A DNA stretch of 11,839 bases from an uncultured Eudoraea sp. (GCA_905479615.1 CAJQNH010000231.1:1-11839); one strand, 5' to 3'. Positions 1-8,112 are shown, counted from the first letter of the stretch. Numbers and translations are program-made. The notes: generated by a model not told the origin, from the sequence alone.

Positions 1-339
1 GCTTTGGTCAACTCTAATCCCGATGAGGTGAACCTTGCTGCCGGAAATCTTGCTGAAAGTTTTGCCGGGGAAGGGCAAGAAATGAAGTCGATGGCCATAG
101 CCATGGCCGATGCCAAAGACATTGAAAAACAAAGGGAGCTATTTTCCCAGTTTACAGAGAAGGTGGAACCATTGTTCAAAGAATCTATTTCTGAAGGCGC
201 CATCTACAAGCAGTTTTGCCCTATGGCCTTTGAAGGGAAAGGGGGCTATTGGATTTCCAATGTAGAAGAAATCAGAAATCCGTATTACGGAGAGAAGATG
301 CTGAAATGTGGAAAAGTTACTGAAACCATAAAAAAGTAA
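1..339 (+). CDS. DUF3347 domain protein, C-terminal part (5' end outside window)
   Basis: The reading frame is open from the first base, so this is the last 112 codons of a longer gene and no start codon is inside the window. The C-terminal half has the DUF3347 signature: a Cys-Pro-Met motif (visible residues 73-75), then GGYWISN, then NPYYGEKM and a second cysteine in KCGKV (residue 103). DUF3347 proteins are exported proteins of Bacteroidota that are often found beside copper-handling genes. The two cysteines and several methionines would suit binding of a soft metal, but that role is inferred. The stop lies three bases before the copper ATPase gene, so the two are almost certainly co-transcribed. 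A periplasmic location is likely, but the signal peptide would be upstream of the window. Confidence 0.8.
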   Translation, partial: ALVNSNPDEVNLAAGNLAESFAGEGQEMKSMAIAMADAKDIEKQRELFSQFTEKVEPLFKESISEGAIYKQFCPMAFEGKGGYWISNVEEIRNPYYGEKMLKCGKVTETIKK

Positions 340-342
340 AAT

Positions 343-2844
343 TTGAAACACACCTATCACATATACGGAATGACCTGTAATGGCTGCAGAAACCATGTTC
401 AGGAAACACTCGCTAAAGTGAAAGGTGTAACCGTGGTTTCAGTAGATTTAGAAAAAGAGGAGGCAACCATTGAGATGGAAAATCACATTCCCATCGACAA
501 GTTGCAAGAGGCTTTGAAAAATGGTGGAGGTGGATATAGCATCTATGAACGGGGTAAACATCAACATACAGAAGAAAATAAAACGGAAATACACAAAGGA
601 AAAGGTACGGGGACATTTTATTGCCCGATGCATTGTGAAGGCGATAAAACCTATGATCAACCCGGGGATTGTCCTGTCTGCGGAATGGATTTGATAGAGG
701 AACAAAATGTCCCGTTCACAGCTTCAAACCAATACACCTGCCCTATGCACTCTGAAATCGTCAGGGATGAACCGGGTAGTTGTCCTATCTGTGGGATGGA
801 TCTCGTACTAATGCAACCAGATCTTTCGTCAGAGGATAAGAACTATAAAAAGTTGCTTAAAAAGTTTTGGATTGCGGTGGCCTTTACCTTACCCATCTTT
901 GTGATTGCGATGTCCGAGATGTTGCCTGATAATCCGCTTTATGATGTCATGGAGCAGAAAAACTGGAACTGGATACAATTCGCACTTTCCCTTCCTGTAG
1001 TGTTCTATGCAACATGGATGTTCTTTGAACGAGCTTATCGCTCCATCAGGACGTGGAACCTCAATATGTTTACCCTAATAGGAATAGGAGCAGGGGTGGC
1101 CTGGCTTTTTAGTGTATTCGGAATGCTCTTTCCAGACTTTTTCCCGGCCCAATTCAAAACGGAATCGGGAAGCGTTCACGTCTATTTTGAAGCCGCTGCT
1201 GTCATTCTTACCCTGGTATTGTTAGGGCAAGTATTAGAGGCAAGAGCACATAGTAAAACAAATTCCGCAGTAAAGGAATTGTTGAAGATGGCTCCCAATA
1301 AGGCTGTTAGGGTTGTTAATGATCAGGAAGAGGAAGTTGCCATAGATCAGATACAATTGGGCGATATATTAAGGGTAAAACCAGGCGACAAAATTCCTGT
1401 GGATGGTGTAATTGCGGAAGGCGGGACCTCCATTGATGAATCCATGATTACGGGCGAACCCATTCCTGTAAACAAAAGCCTTGGCGACAAAGTAAGTAGC
1501 GGAACTATCAACGGTAATCAGTCCTTTTTGATGAAGGCAGAAAAAGTTGGATCGGATACCTTACTCTCCCAAATTATCCAAATGGTCAATGATGCGAGTC
1601 GTAGCCGTGCGCCTATTCAGAAGTTAGCGGATACAGTTTCGGGCTATTTTGTTCCGGTGGTTGTTATTATAGCGGTCATCACTTTTATAGTCTGGGTGGT
1701 ATGGGGACCCGAGCCTGCCTATGTCTATGCCCTCGTCAATGCGATTGCCGTATTGATAATTGCTTGCCCATGTGCGTTGGGATTAGCTACGCCGATGTCG
1801 GTTATGGTTGGTGTCGGCAAGGGCGCACAGAATGGGTTGCTTGTCAAGAATGCCGAAGCCCTGGAAAAGATGGATAAGGTAGATACTTTGATTATAGATA
1901 AGACCGGAACCATTACGGAAGGAAAACCAACGGTTGAAAAAGTTGGTGCATTCGGGGATAATTTTAGCGAAAAAGAGGTGTTACAATACATCGTATCTCT
2001 GAACAGCCTGAGCGAACATCCCTTAGCGGAAGCCACCATAAAATATGGTAAAAAACAAGAGGTGGTATTCCTCAAAGCTGATGGTTTCAATGCGGTAACA
2101 GGCAAAGGCGTTGAAGGAAACGTGAACGGAAAGAAAACGGCTCTGGGCAATGCCAAGATGATGGAAGAGGCCAATGCATCTCTTGTGGAGGCAATGGAAA
2201 ACGAAGCCCGGACCTATCAAAAGCAAGGTAAAACTGTTTCTTATCTGTCCATTGATCAAAAAGCCGCAGGCTATATTGTTATTGGCGATAAAATAAAAGG
2301 ATCAAGTGCGAGGGCAATTACAGAATTGCAGGACAAAGGAATAGCTGTCATTATGCTAACAGGTGATAATTACGATACCGCACAGGCGGTGGCAGGCGAA
2401 CTCCATCTGGCTGATTTTAAGGCGGGAATGCTCCCTGAGGATAAGTTAAACGAAGTAGAGCGACTTCAGGGAAATGGAAAAGTAGTTGCCATGGCAGGAG
2501 ATGGTATAAACGATGCCCCGGCCCTGGCGAAAAGTGATGTAGGTATAGCTATGGGCACAGGAACAGACGTAGCTATTGAGAGTGCGGCCATTACTTTGGT
2601 AAAGGGCGATTTGCATGGAATTGTCAAGGCAAGAAACCTGAGCGAGAAGGTAATGAAGAACATCAAACAGAATCTTTTCTTCGCCTTGGTGTACAACACC
2701 CTTGGTGTACCAATTGCTGCGGGAGTTCTCTATCCCTTTTTCGGGATATTGCTTTCCCCGATGATAGCCGCTGCAGCCATGAGTTTTAGCTCTGTTTCTG
2801 TAATTGCTAATTCACTCAGATTAAGAAATGCAACGATAGATTAA
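343..2844 (+). CDS. copA: Cu(I)-exporting P-type ATPase (P1B-1), CopA type
   Basis: Inner-membrane ATPase of 833 residues that pumps Cu(I) (possibly Ag(I)) out of the cytoplasm using ATP. Domains in order: an HMA metal-binding domain with GMTCNGC at residues 9-15; two heavy-metal-binding (HMBD) modules, YCPMH/CPVCGMDL at 93-117 and YTCPMH/CPICGMDL at 131-154; then the P-type core. The core shows TGEP (370-373), the membrane metal site CPC (475-477), the phosphorylated aspartate D519 in DKTGT, SEHP (557-560) and GDGIND (719-724). Y784-N785 and M813...S817 in the last two helices are the residues that mark Cu(I)-type pumps. About eight membrane segments are visible. TTG at 343 is the best start: the next in-frame ATG (370) would remove the first strand of the HMA fold. 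It is three bases from the DUF3347 stop and four before the adaptor gene. The protein is intact. Confidence 0.95.
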   Translation: MKHTYHIYGMTCNGCRNHVQETLAKVKGVTVVSVDLEKEEATIEMENHIPIDKLQEALKNGGGGYSIYERGKHQHTEENKTEIHKGKGTGTFYCPMHCEGDKTYDQPGDCPVCGMDLIEEQNVPFTASNQYTCPMHSEIVRDEPGSCPICGMDLVLMQPDLSSEDKNYKKLLKKFWIAVAFTLPIFVIAMSEMLPDNPLYDVMEQKNWNWIQFALSLPVVFYATWMFFERAYRSIRTWNLNMFTLIGIGAGVAWLFSVFGMLFPDFFPAQFKTESGSVHVYFEAAAVILTLVLLGQVLEARAHSKTNSAVKELLKMAPNKAVRVVNDQEEEVAIDQIQLGDILRVKPGDKIPVDGVIAEGGTSIDESMITGEPIPVNKSLGDKVSSGTINGNQSFLMKAEKVGSDTLLSQIIQMVNDASRSRAPIQKLADTVSGYFVPVVVIIAVITFIVWVVWGPEPAYVYALVNAIAVLIIACPCALGLATPMSVMVGVGKGAQNGLLVKNAEALEKMDKVDTLIIDKTGTITEGKPTVEKVGAFGDNFSEKEVLQYIVSLNSLSEHPLAEATIKYGKKQEVVFLKADGFNAVTGKGVEGNVNGKKTALGNAKMMEEANASLVEAMENEARTYQKQGKTVSYLSIDQKAAGYIVIGDKIKGSSARAITELQDKGIAVIMLTGDNYDTAQAVAGELHLADFKAGMLPEDKLNEVERLQGNGKVVAMAGDGINDAPALAKSDVGIAMGTGTDVAIESAAITLVKGDLHGIVKARNLSEKVMKNIKQNLFFALVYNTLGVPIAAGVLYPFFGILLSPMIAAAAMSFSSVSVIANSLRLRNATID

Positions 2845-2848
2845 ACCC

Positions 2849-4159
2849 ATGATTAAAAGAAAAGACAAAAAAATAAATTTCAGCATTATGAAAAAAAATA
2901 TTCTTTACATCGGATTGGCAGTCATAGGGGGCTTGTTGGCTGGATACTTGATTTTTGGAAATAACTCAAATAAAGGTTTAGCCGAAGAACATGACCATAG
3001 CCAGGAAATGGAATCGGGCGAAATATGGACATGCTCGATGCATCCACAAATCATGCAACCTGAACCAGGCGACTGCCCCATTTGTGGCATGGACCTGATA
3101 CCCGCTGAATCCGGTGCTGATGGTTTGGCAATGGATCAGTTCAAAATGACCAAGAATGCCATGGCGTTGGCCGATATTAGAACCACAACTGTCGGTTCAG
3201 GCACCTCTGGAGACAATACGATAAAACTTTCGGGAACTATCGTGGAAAACGAAAAGGCTATTGCAACCCAAGCGGCTTACTTTGAAGGTCGTATAGAAAA
3301 GCTGTTTGTTAATTTTGAGGGCGAGGAAGTCAGAAGCGGGCAACAGTTGGCGACCATCTATTCCCCTGAACTTGTTTCCGCACAACAGGAATTGATAACG
3401 GCGGCAAGCCTGAAGGAATCCCAACCGGCTTTATACCAGGCTGTGCGTAACAAGCTAAAGCTTTGGAAACTATCCGAAAAACAAATCCAACAGATGGAGG
3501 AGTCAGGTCAAGTATTGGAATATTTCCCTATTTATGCAAATGTATCAGGTACGGTTTCTATGATTATGGTAAAAGAGGGGGATTATGTAAAACAAGGGCA
3601 ACCTTTGTTTAAACTAGCGAATCTAAGCTCAGTATGGGCTGTTTTTGATGCCTATGAAAATCAGGTTTCCCTGTTGAAAAAAGGACAAAAAATTAATATT
3701 GTTACCAATGCATACCCTAACAATATATTAGGAGCCAGAATAGTATTTATAGACCCTATTTTGAACGCTACCCGGCGCACTGTTGAAGTTAGAGCAGAAC
3801 TTGAGAATATAAATGGTCAACTAAAACCCGGTATGTTCATAAAGGGGACAGTTCAACTAATTTCGAGTAAAAAAGACAATACTATCATTATTCCAGAAAG
3901 TGCTGTTCTTTGGACAGGGGAACGCTCGGTGGTCTACATCAGGACTAACCCAAATGAGCCAGTTTTTGAAATGCGGGAAGTAGCTCTTGGAGATATGCTC
4001 AATGAAGGGTACATTGTTTTAAATGGATTGCAAAATGGCGATGATATTGTTACTAATGGAACGTTTACAGTGGATGCAGCGGCCCAACTAAAAGGGAAAA
4101 AATCTATGATGAACGAAGAAGCTGGTGAAGTAAAGATTTCTCATACGAATCATAACTAG
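2849..4159 (+). CDS. cusB: CusB-like RND efflux periplasmic adaptor with N-terminal HMBD
   Basis: Periplasmic adaptor (membrane fusion) subunit that links an inner-membrane RND metal pump to an outer-membrane channel and, in CusB-type systems, hands Cu(I)/Ag(I) to the pump. The 436-residue product has a signal-anchor segment (residues about 17-37), an HMBD module (TCSMHP at 61-66 and CPICGMDL at 76-83), a lipoyl-like half around 142-172, an alpha-helical hairpin about 173-220, the second lipoyl half (VSGTVSMIMVKEGDYVKQG, 232-250), a beta-barrel domain about 260-340, and a membrane-proximal C-terminal domain. The tail is His-rich (SHTNHN). An ATG at 2888 starts MKKNILYIG, a more typical signal-sequence start, and is as plausible as 2849, which lies four bases after the copA stop. 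No RND pump or TolC-like gene is in the window. The specific name cusB is by similarity of architecture, not proven substrate. Confidence 0.87.
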   Translation: MIKRKDKKINFSIMKKNILYIGLAVIGGLLAGYLIFGNNSNKGLAEEHDHSQEMESGEIWTCSMHPQIMQPEPGDCPICGMDLIPAESGADGLAMDQFKMTKNAMALADIRTTTVGSGTSGDNTIKLSGTIVENEKAIATQAAYFEGRIEKLFVNFEGEEVRSGQQLATIYSPELVSAQQELITAASLKESQPALYQAVRNKLKLWKLSEKQIQQMEESGQVLEYFPIYANVSGTVSMIMVKEGDYVKQGQPLFKLANLSSVWAVFDAYENQVSLLKKGQKINIVTNAYPNNILGARIVFIDPILNATRRTVEVRAELENINGQLKPGMFIKGTVQLISSKKDNTIIIPESAVLWTGERSVVYIRTNPNEPVFEMREVALGDMLNEGYIVLNGLQNGDDIVTNGTFTVDAAAQLKGKKSMMNEEAGEVKISHTNHN

Positions 4160-4222
4160 ACATTACAGATCTAATTGTCTCAATATTATATTATACCTCT
4201 TAGTCCTTTTAGGAGGCATAAG

Positions 4223-4239
4223 CAAATAGACCCTATTTG
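4223..4239. repeat. Small perfect hairpin with an alternative pairing partner
   Basis: CAAATAG (4223-4229) and CTATTTG (4233-4239) are exact reverse complements around the three-base loop ACC. The left arm overlaps AAGCAAA (4220-4226), which can instead pair exactly with TTTGCTT (4250-4256). The two pairings exclude each other. There is no T-run after either form, so it is not a standard intrinsic terminator. Short AT-rich stems of this size do occur by chance. Confidence 0.35.
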
Positions 4240-4364
4240 ACAGGTGTTGTTTGCTTTAAGTATTTGTTCACCCCCTTGTAGCTTAAGTTTATAATCACTA
4301 AAGAAAGATAAATATACCCGCTGTAAGGATTACTGCGATATACATACTAAACTAAAGTAGTTGT

Positions 4365-4369
4365 AGGAG
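4365..4369 (+). promoter_or_regulatory. Shine-Dalgarno-like AGGAG that bears on the start of the barrel gene
   Basis: AGGAG ends one base before the ATG at 4371, which is too close for normal initiation there. It is seven bases before an in-frame TTG at 4377, which is good spacing. Such motifs are uncommon before genes in Bacteroidota. The true start may therefore be TTG 4377, giving a signal peptide beginning Met-Arg-Ser. The AGGAG may also be coincidental. Confidence 0.35.
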
Positions 4370-4370
4370 T

Positions 4371-5342
4371 ATGTATTTGAGAAGCACATTTTATGCTTGT
4401 ATTTTTCTATTTGGACCACAAGCTATTTCACAAACCTGTTGTTCTGGAGGAGTGCCTCTGTCTAACAATTTGGGATTGCCCATTGAAGAAAGTGGTATAT
4501 GGCAGTTTGGATTAAACTATGATTACAATAATTTAAACACCCTTTACGCCGGTAATACTAAATTGGATGATGATTCCCGGCAAAGGATAACAAACTCTGT
4601 TTTGTTAAGTATTGGTTACTCCCTAACAGACAGGTTCGCCCTGGAAGCTCTTTTTAGCTGGGTGAACCAAACAAGGACAATTACGCAATTTGGGAACGAG
4701 AATTTCACGGAAACTTCAGGTATTGGAGATGCAGTGCTTTTGGCAAAGTATGCCTTCCCTGAAGTGCTAGGTCCAAAAAGTGCAATAAATTTAGGGCTTG
4801 GAGCGAAAGCACCATTGGGGAAGTCTGACCTGACTAATGAGGATGGAATTCTTTTAACAGCAGACCTTCAACCGGGAAGCGGCGCCTGGGATGGCCTGGG
4901 GTGGCTTTCGCTCTCAAAGGCATTTGACTTTAGACCATCTGCTACATTTTCAGGAAATTTCACTTATAGGCTTACCGGTGTTAATAATTCATATTTAAAT
5001 GATACTTCTACCTATGAGTTTGGAAACGTCTTTCAGGCTAATGTGGGATATACAGATCAGTTTTTTCTTTTTAACACCATTTTCAATCCGGGACTTATTT
5101 TTAAATACAGGAATGCTTCTATTGATAAAATAAACAGTTCTAATCTTCCAAATACAGGAGGCGAGTGGGTTTTTATCAGACCTGAATTAAGTATTCATAT
5201 TATAACTAACCTTTTGCTTACCCTGCGCATGGAATTACCCATTTATAGTTATGTTGATGGAACGCAATTAACACCCACTACAAGATTTACTGCCGGAGTG
5301 TATTTTAAGCTCAATAACAAAAACAAAACAATAAATTTATAG
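4371..5342 (+). CDS. Predicted outer-membrane beta-barrel protein with N-terminal CC motif
   Basis: Protein of 323 residues with a short signal peptide (hydrophobic to about residue 19, probable cleavage after AIS at 20). The mature chain would begin QTCCSGG, with adjacent cysteines at 23-24. The rest is predicted beta: alternating hydrophobic and polar strands with aromatic girdles (for example WQFGLNYDY at 44-52, FALEALFSWV at 89-98, FTAGVYFKL at 306-314) and a GIGDAVLLAKYAF stretch (117-129) like that seen in outer-membrane transporters of the phenol-degradation MetA type. It is probably a 10-14-strand porin-like barrel. Family assignment is by pattern only and the substrate is unknown. 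The stop is two bases before the DUF3179 gene, so the two form a unit. The start could be the TTG at 4377 (see the AGGAG site). A metal-related role is suggested only by the CC pair and the copper genes upstream. Confidence 0.7.
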   Translation: MYLRSTFYACIFLFGPQAISQTCCSGGVPLSNNLGLPIEESGIWQFGLNYDYNNLNTLYAGNTKLDDDSRQRITNSVLLSIGYSLTDRFALEALFSWVNQTRTITQFGNENFTETSGIGDAVLLAKYAFPEVLGPKSAINLGLGAKAPLGKSDLTNEDGILLTADLQPGSGAWDGLGWLSLSKAFDFRPSATFSGNFTYRLTGVNNSYLNDTSTYEFGNVFQANVGYTDQFFLFNTIFNPGLIFKYRNASIDKINSSNLPNTGGEWVFIRPELSIHIITNLLLTLRMELPIYSYVDGTQLTPTTRFTAGVYFKLNNKNKTINL

Positions 5343-5344
5343 CT

Positions 5345-6412
5345 ATGAAAAAGATCGTAACGTTTATTATTTGTGCCATGATGTTCCAATATTCATGTAG
5401 TTCATCCAGCACACAGGACCAGAACACAGACCCCGATAATGAAAATTCACCTGAATCTTCTGTCTGGAGTATCCCTTTGGCAGATGTTTTTGACGGAGGT
5501 CCCGGAAGAGATGGAATACCTGCACTTGAGAATCCCGGATTCGTTTCTGTCGAGGATGAGTTTGCGCTTTTAGACGGGGATTTGATTTTAGGATACAAAA
5601 ATGGCGATGATATAAGGGCATATCAACACATTGTGCTGGATTGGCATGAGATAGTAAATGACAATGTTGGTAATGTTTCCATTGCTGTTACATATTGTCC
5701 TTTGACAGGAACAGGGATTGGCTGGAATAGGATAATAAAAGGGAAAGAAACCACTTTTGGCGTCTCGGGACTACTTTATAATACTAACCTGATTCCGTTT
5801 GACAGGGAAACAAGAAGTAATTGGGCGCAAATTTTGAATGAATCTGTAAACGGCGATTTACTAGGTGAAAAAGTAGAATTGATTTCACTGGTAGAAACAG
5901 ACTGGAAGACCTGGAGGACCATCTATCCAAATACGAAAGTATTAAGTTTAAACACAGGTTTTTCAAGAACTTATGGGGTATACCCTTATGTAGATTATAA
6001 GACCAATAGTAATTTCTTTTTATTCCCTGTTCCAAAAGATGACCGATTACCTTTAAAGGAACGTGTATTAGCTGTTATAGACGGAACTGATGCCCGGGCA
6101 TACCGTTTTGTGGATCTGGCAGCTGAAAATTTGGTAAGAGATACTTTTAAGGGAAATGAATACCTGGTTGTTGGAAATGAAGATTTTATAGTTTCGTTTC
6201 AACTGGATGGCAATTCTGATAGCTTGCAGTTTGAATATGTATTTAGTGGCTCAGAGATTATTTTACAAGATAATGAAAATAACGAATGGAACATATTTGG
6301 TGAGGCAGTGTCAGGTCCGCGTAGTGGAGAGCGATTAAAATCTTCGTCGGCTTTTATGGGTTACTGGTTTTCCATTCCTGCTTTTTATAGTACTGATATC
6401 TATAATAATTAG
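5345..6412 (+). CDS. DUF3179 domain lipoprotein
   Basis: Exported protein of 355 residues. The N-terminus has a lysine pair, a hydrophobic stretch and a cysteine at 18 followed by SSSS, which fits a Bacteroidota lipoprotein (the lipobox QYSC is loose), then a Ser/Asp/Asn-rich linker. From about residue 45 the DUF3179 hallmarks follow: RAY (91-93), WHEIVND (100-106), TYCPLTGTG (116-124), FGVSGLLYN (138-146), DRETRSNW (153-160), SLNTGFSRTYG (201-211), ARAYRF (250-255) and the terminal WFSIPAFYSTDIY (341-353). The family is known from sequence only; I know of no established reaction. C118 is the only cysteine of the mature domain apart from the lipid-anchor one. It follows the barrel gene by two bases and is closed by the hairpin terminator at 6428-6459. 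A shared envelope role with the barrel is inferred. Confidence 0.88.
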   Translation: MKKIVTFIICAMMFQYSCSSSSTQDQNTDPDNENSPESSVWSIPLADVFDGGPGRDGIPALENPGFVSVEDEFALLDGDLILGYKNGDDIRAYQHIVLDWHEIVNDNVGNVSIAVTYCPLTGTGIGWNRIIKGKETTFGVSGLLYNTNLIPFDRETRSNWAQILNESVNGDLLGEKVELISLVETDWKTWRTIYPNTKVLSLNTGFSRTYGVYPYVDYKTNSNFFLFPVPKDDRLPLKERVLAVIDGTDARAYRFVDLAAENLVRDTFKGNEYLVVGNEDFIVSFQLDGNSDSLQFEYVFSGSEIILQDNENNEWNIFGEAVSGPRSGERLKSSSAFMGYWFSIPAFYSTDIYNN

Positions 6413-6427
6413 AAGGCATATGCAATA

Positions 6428-6459
6428 AAAAAACCGCTCTTAAAAAAGAGCGGTTTTTT
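6428..6459. terminator. Bidirectional intrinsic terminator between the DUF3179 gene and groL
   Basis: The arm at 6428-6441 (AAAAAACCGCTCTT) is the exact reverse complement of 6446-6459, around a four-base AAAA loop. The core CCGCTCTT/AAGAGCGG is flanked by an A-run on the left and a T-run on the right. It therefore works as a hairpin plus T-run on both strands. It lies 15 bases past the DUF3179 stop and 18 bases past the groL stop, and separates the two converging transcripts. Confidence 0.93.
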
Positions 6460-6477
6460 AACTGAAATTTCAAATTC

Positions 6478-8112
6478 TTACATCATTCCGGGCATTCCTC
6501 CGCCACCCATTGGTGGTCCGGCAGGTGGTGTATCTTCCTTAATATCGGTCAATGCACATTCTGTAGTCAGGATCATTCCTGCAACAGAAGCCGCATTCTC
6601 TAATGCTATCCTGGTAACCTTTTTAGGATCTATGATTCCTGCTTCATGCATGTTAACGTAGGTCTCGGATTTTGCATCATATCCAAAATCACCCTTACCT
6701 TCATATACTTTTGCCACGACTACAGAACCTTCTCCTCCAGCATTTTCCACAATTGTTCGCAATGGAGACTCAATGGCCCTGGCTACTATTTGCAGCCCGG
6801 TTTCTTCATCTGAATTCTCTACGGAAACTTTAGCAAGAACAGATTTTGATCTAATAAAGGCAACACCTCCACCGGCAACAATTCCTTCTTCAACCGCCGC
6901 TCTTGTGGCATGAAGTGCATCATCTACTCTGTCTTTCTTTTCTTTCATCTCTACCTCAGAGGCTGCACCAACATAAAGTACGGCAACTCCTCCGGCCAAT
7001 TTAGCCAAACGTTCCTGAAGCTTTTCTTTGTCATAATCAGAGGTAGTAGTCTCAATCTGAGATTTAATTTGATTGACTCTTGTCTTTATGTTTTTTGCTA
7101 CTCCGGCTCCATTGACAATAGTTGTATTATCCTTGTCTATGGTCACTTTTTCACAGCTCCCCAACATGTCCAACGTGGTATTTTCAAGAGAGAATCCTCT
7201 TTCTTCTGAAATTACTGTACCGCCGGTTAAAATAGCTATATCCTCCAACATTGCTTTTCTACGATCTCCAAATCCTGGAGCTTTAACTGCTGCTATCTTT
7301 AAGGAACCTCTTAATTTATTAACCACTAAAGTGGCCAATGCTTCTCCATCAACATCTTCTGAAATAATCAATAAAGGTTTCCCTGATTGTGCTACCGGTT
7401 CCAGAACTGGCAAGAGGTCTTTCATTGTTGAGATCTTTTTATCGAACAACAATATATATGGGCTTTCTAGGTTTGCAATCATCTTGTCTGAATCGGTGAC
7501 AAAATAAGGGGAAAGATATCCCCTGTCGAATTGCATCCCTTCAACAACATCTACATAAGTATCTGTTCCTTTTGCTTCTTCAACTGTTATAACACCTTCT
7601 TTACCAACTTTTCCGAAAGCTTGTGCAATAAGTTCCCCAATATTTTCATCATTGTTGGATGAAATAGTTGCAACTTGTTTAATTTTTTCAGAGGAATCAC
7701 CTACTTTTTTAGCTTGCTTGGTTAGGTTTTCAACAATGGCCTCAACGGCTTTGTCAATTCCTCTTTTAAGATCCATTGGATTTGCACCTGCAGCAACATT
7801 CTTAAGGCCTTCCTTAACAATAGCTTGTGCTAATACTGTAGCTGTAGTAGTTCCGTCACCTGCAAGGTCATTGGTTTTAGAAGCAACTTCTTTTACCATT
7901 TGTGCTCCCATATCTTCTAAAGCATCTGCCAATTCTATTTCCTTAGCAACGGTAACTCCATCTTTAGTTACAATAGGAGATCCAAACGATCTGCTAACAA
8001 TTACGTTTCTTCCTTTAGGTCCTAGGGTTACTTTTACGGCGTTTGCCAAAGCGTCAACACCTCTTCTCAGGCCATCCCGTGCTTCAATATCAAATTTAAT
8101 ATCTTTTGCCAT
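6478..8112 (-). CDS. groL: Chaperonin GroEL (60 kDa)
   Basis: Cytoplasmic ATP-driven folding chaperone, a double seven-membered ring that encloses unfolded proteins under a GroES lid. The 544 residues match the usual length and the family is plain throughout. Visible marks are the N-terminus MAKDIKFDIEARDGLRRGVD, the nucleotide site TLGPKGRN (29-36) and GDGTTT (85-90, containing the catalytic aspartate D86), SKTNDLAGDG just before it, and the flexible GGGGMPGMM tail at the C-terminus. It starts 23 bases after the groES stop, forming the usual groES-groL pair. It has no promoter of its own visible in that gap, and is closed by the shared hairpin at 6428-6459. The gene is intact. Confidence 0.99.
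   Translation of the reverse strand: MAKDIKFDIEARDGLRRGVDALANAVKVTLGPKGRNVIVSRSFGSPIVTKDGVTVAKEIELADALEDMGAQMVKEVASKTNDLAGDGTTTATVLAQAIVKEGLKNVAAGANPMDLKRGIDKAVEAIVENLTKQAKKVGDSSEKIKQVATISSNNDENIGELIAQAFGKVGKEGVITVEEAKGTDTYVDVVEGMQFDRGYLSPYFVTDSDKMIANLESPYILLFDKKISTMKDLLPVLEPVAQSGKPLLIISEDVDGEALATLVVNKLRGSLKIAAVKAPGFGDRRKAMLEDIAILTGGTVISEERGFSLENTTLDMLGSCEKVTIDKDNTTIVNGAGVAKNIKTRVNQIKSQIETTTSDYDKEKLQERLAKLAGGVAVLYVGAASEVEMKEKKDRVDDALHATRAAVEEGIVAGGGVAFIRSKSVLAKVSVENSDEETGLQIVARAIESPLRTIVENAGGEGSVVVAKVYEGKGDFGYDAKSETYVNMHEAGIIDPKKVTRIALENAASVAGMILTTECALTDIKEDTPPAGPPMGGGGMPGMM

Larger units (their letters stand above)
4160..4370. other. Intergenic gap between the copper cluster and the barrel gene
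   Basis: A 211-base AT-rich stretch with no supportable gene. It contains a 7-bp hairpin (4223-4239, listed separately). A TATAAT hexamer sits at 4290-4295, with TTTG elements at 4236-4239 and 4263-4266, but none of these combine at the spacing expected for a Bacteroidota promoter (TTTG, about 19 bases, TAnnTTTG). A promoter for the barrel/DUF3179 pair probably lies here, but I cannot place it. No hairpin followed by a T-run is visible, so whether the copper transcript ends here or reads through is unclear. Confidence 0.4.

Noticed and set aside
1725..2174. Minus-strand frame of 149 codons opposite copA
   Set aside because: It lies wholly within the catalytic core of copA, and its translation is low-information and matches no family I recognise.
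4200..4216. Inverted CCTCTTAG/TTAGGAGG-like stretch after the adaptor gene as a terminator
   Set aside because: Pairing is broken by mismatches and no T-run follows.
4263..4295. Possible promoter TTTG / TATAAT before the barrel gene
   Set aside because: The spacing (23 bases) fits neither the Bacteroidota nor the sigma-70 pattern; TATAAT alone is common in AT-rich DNA.
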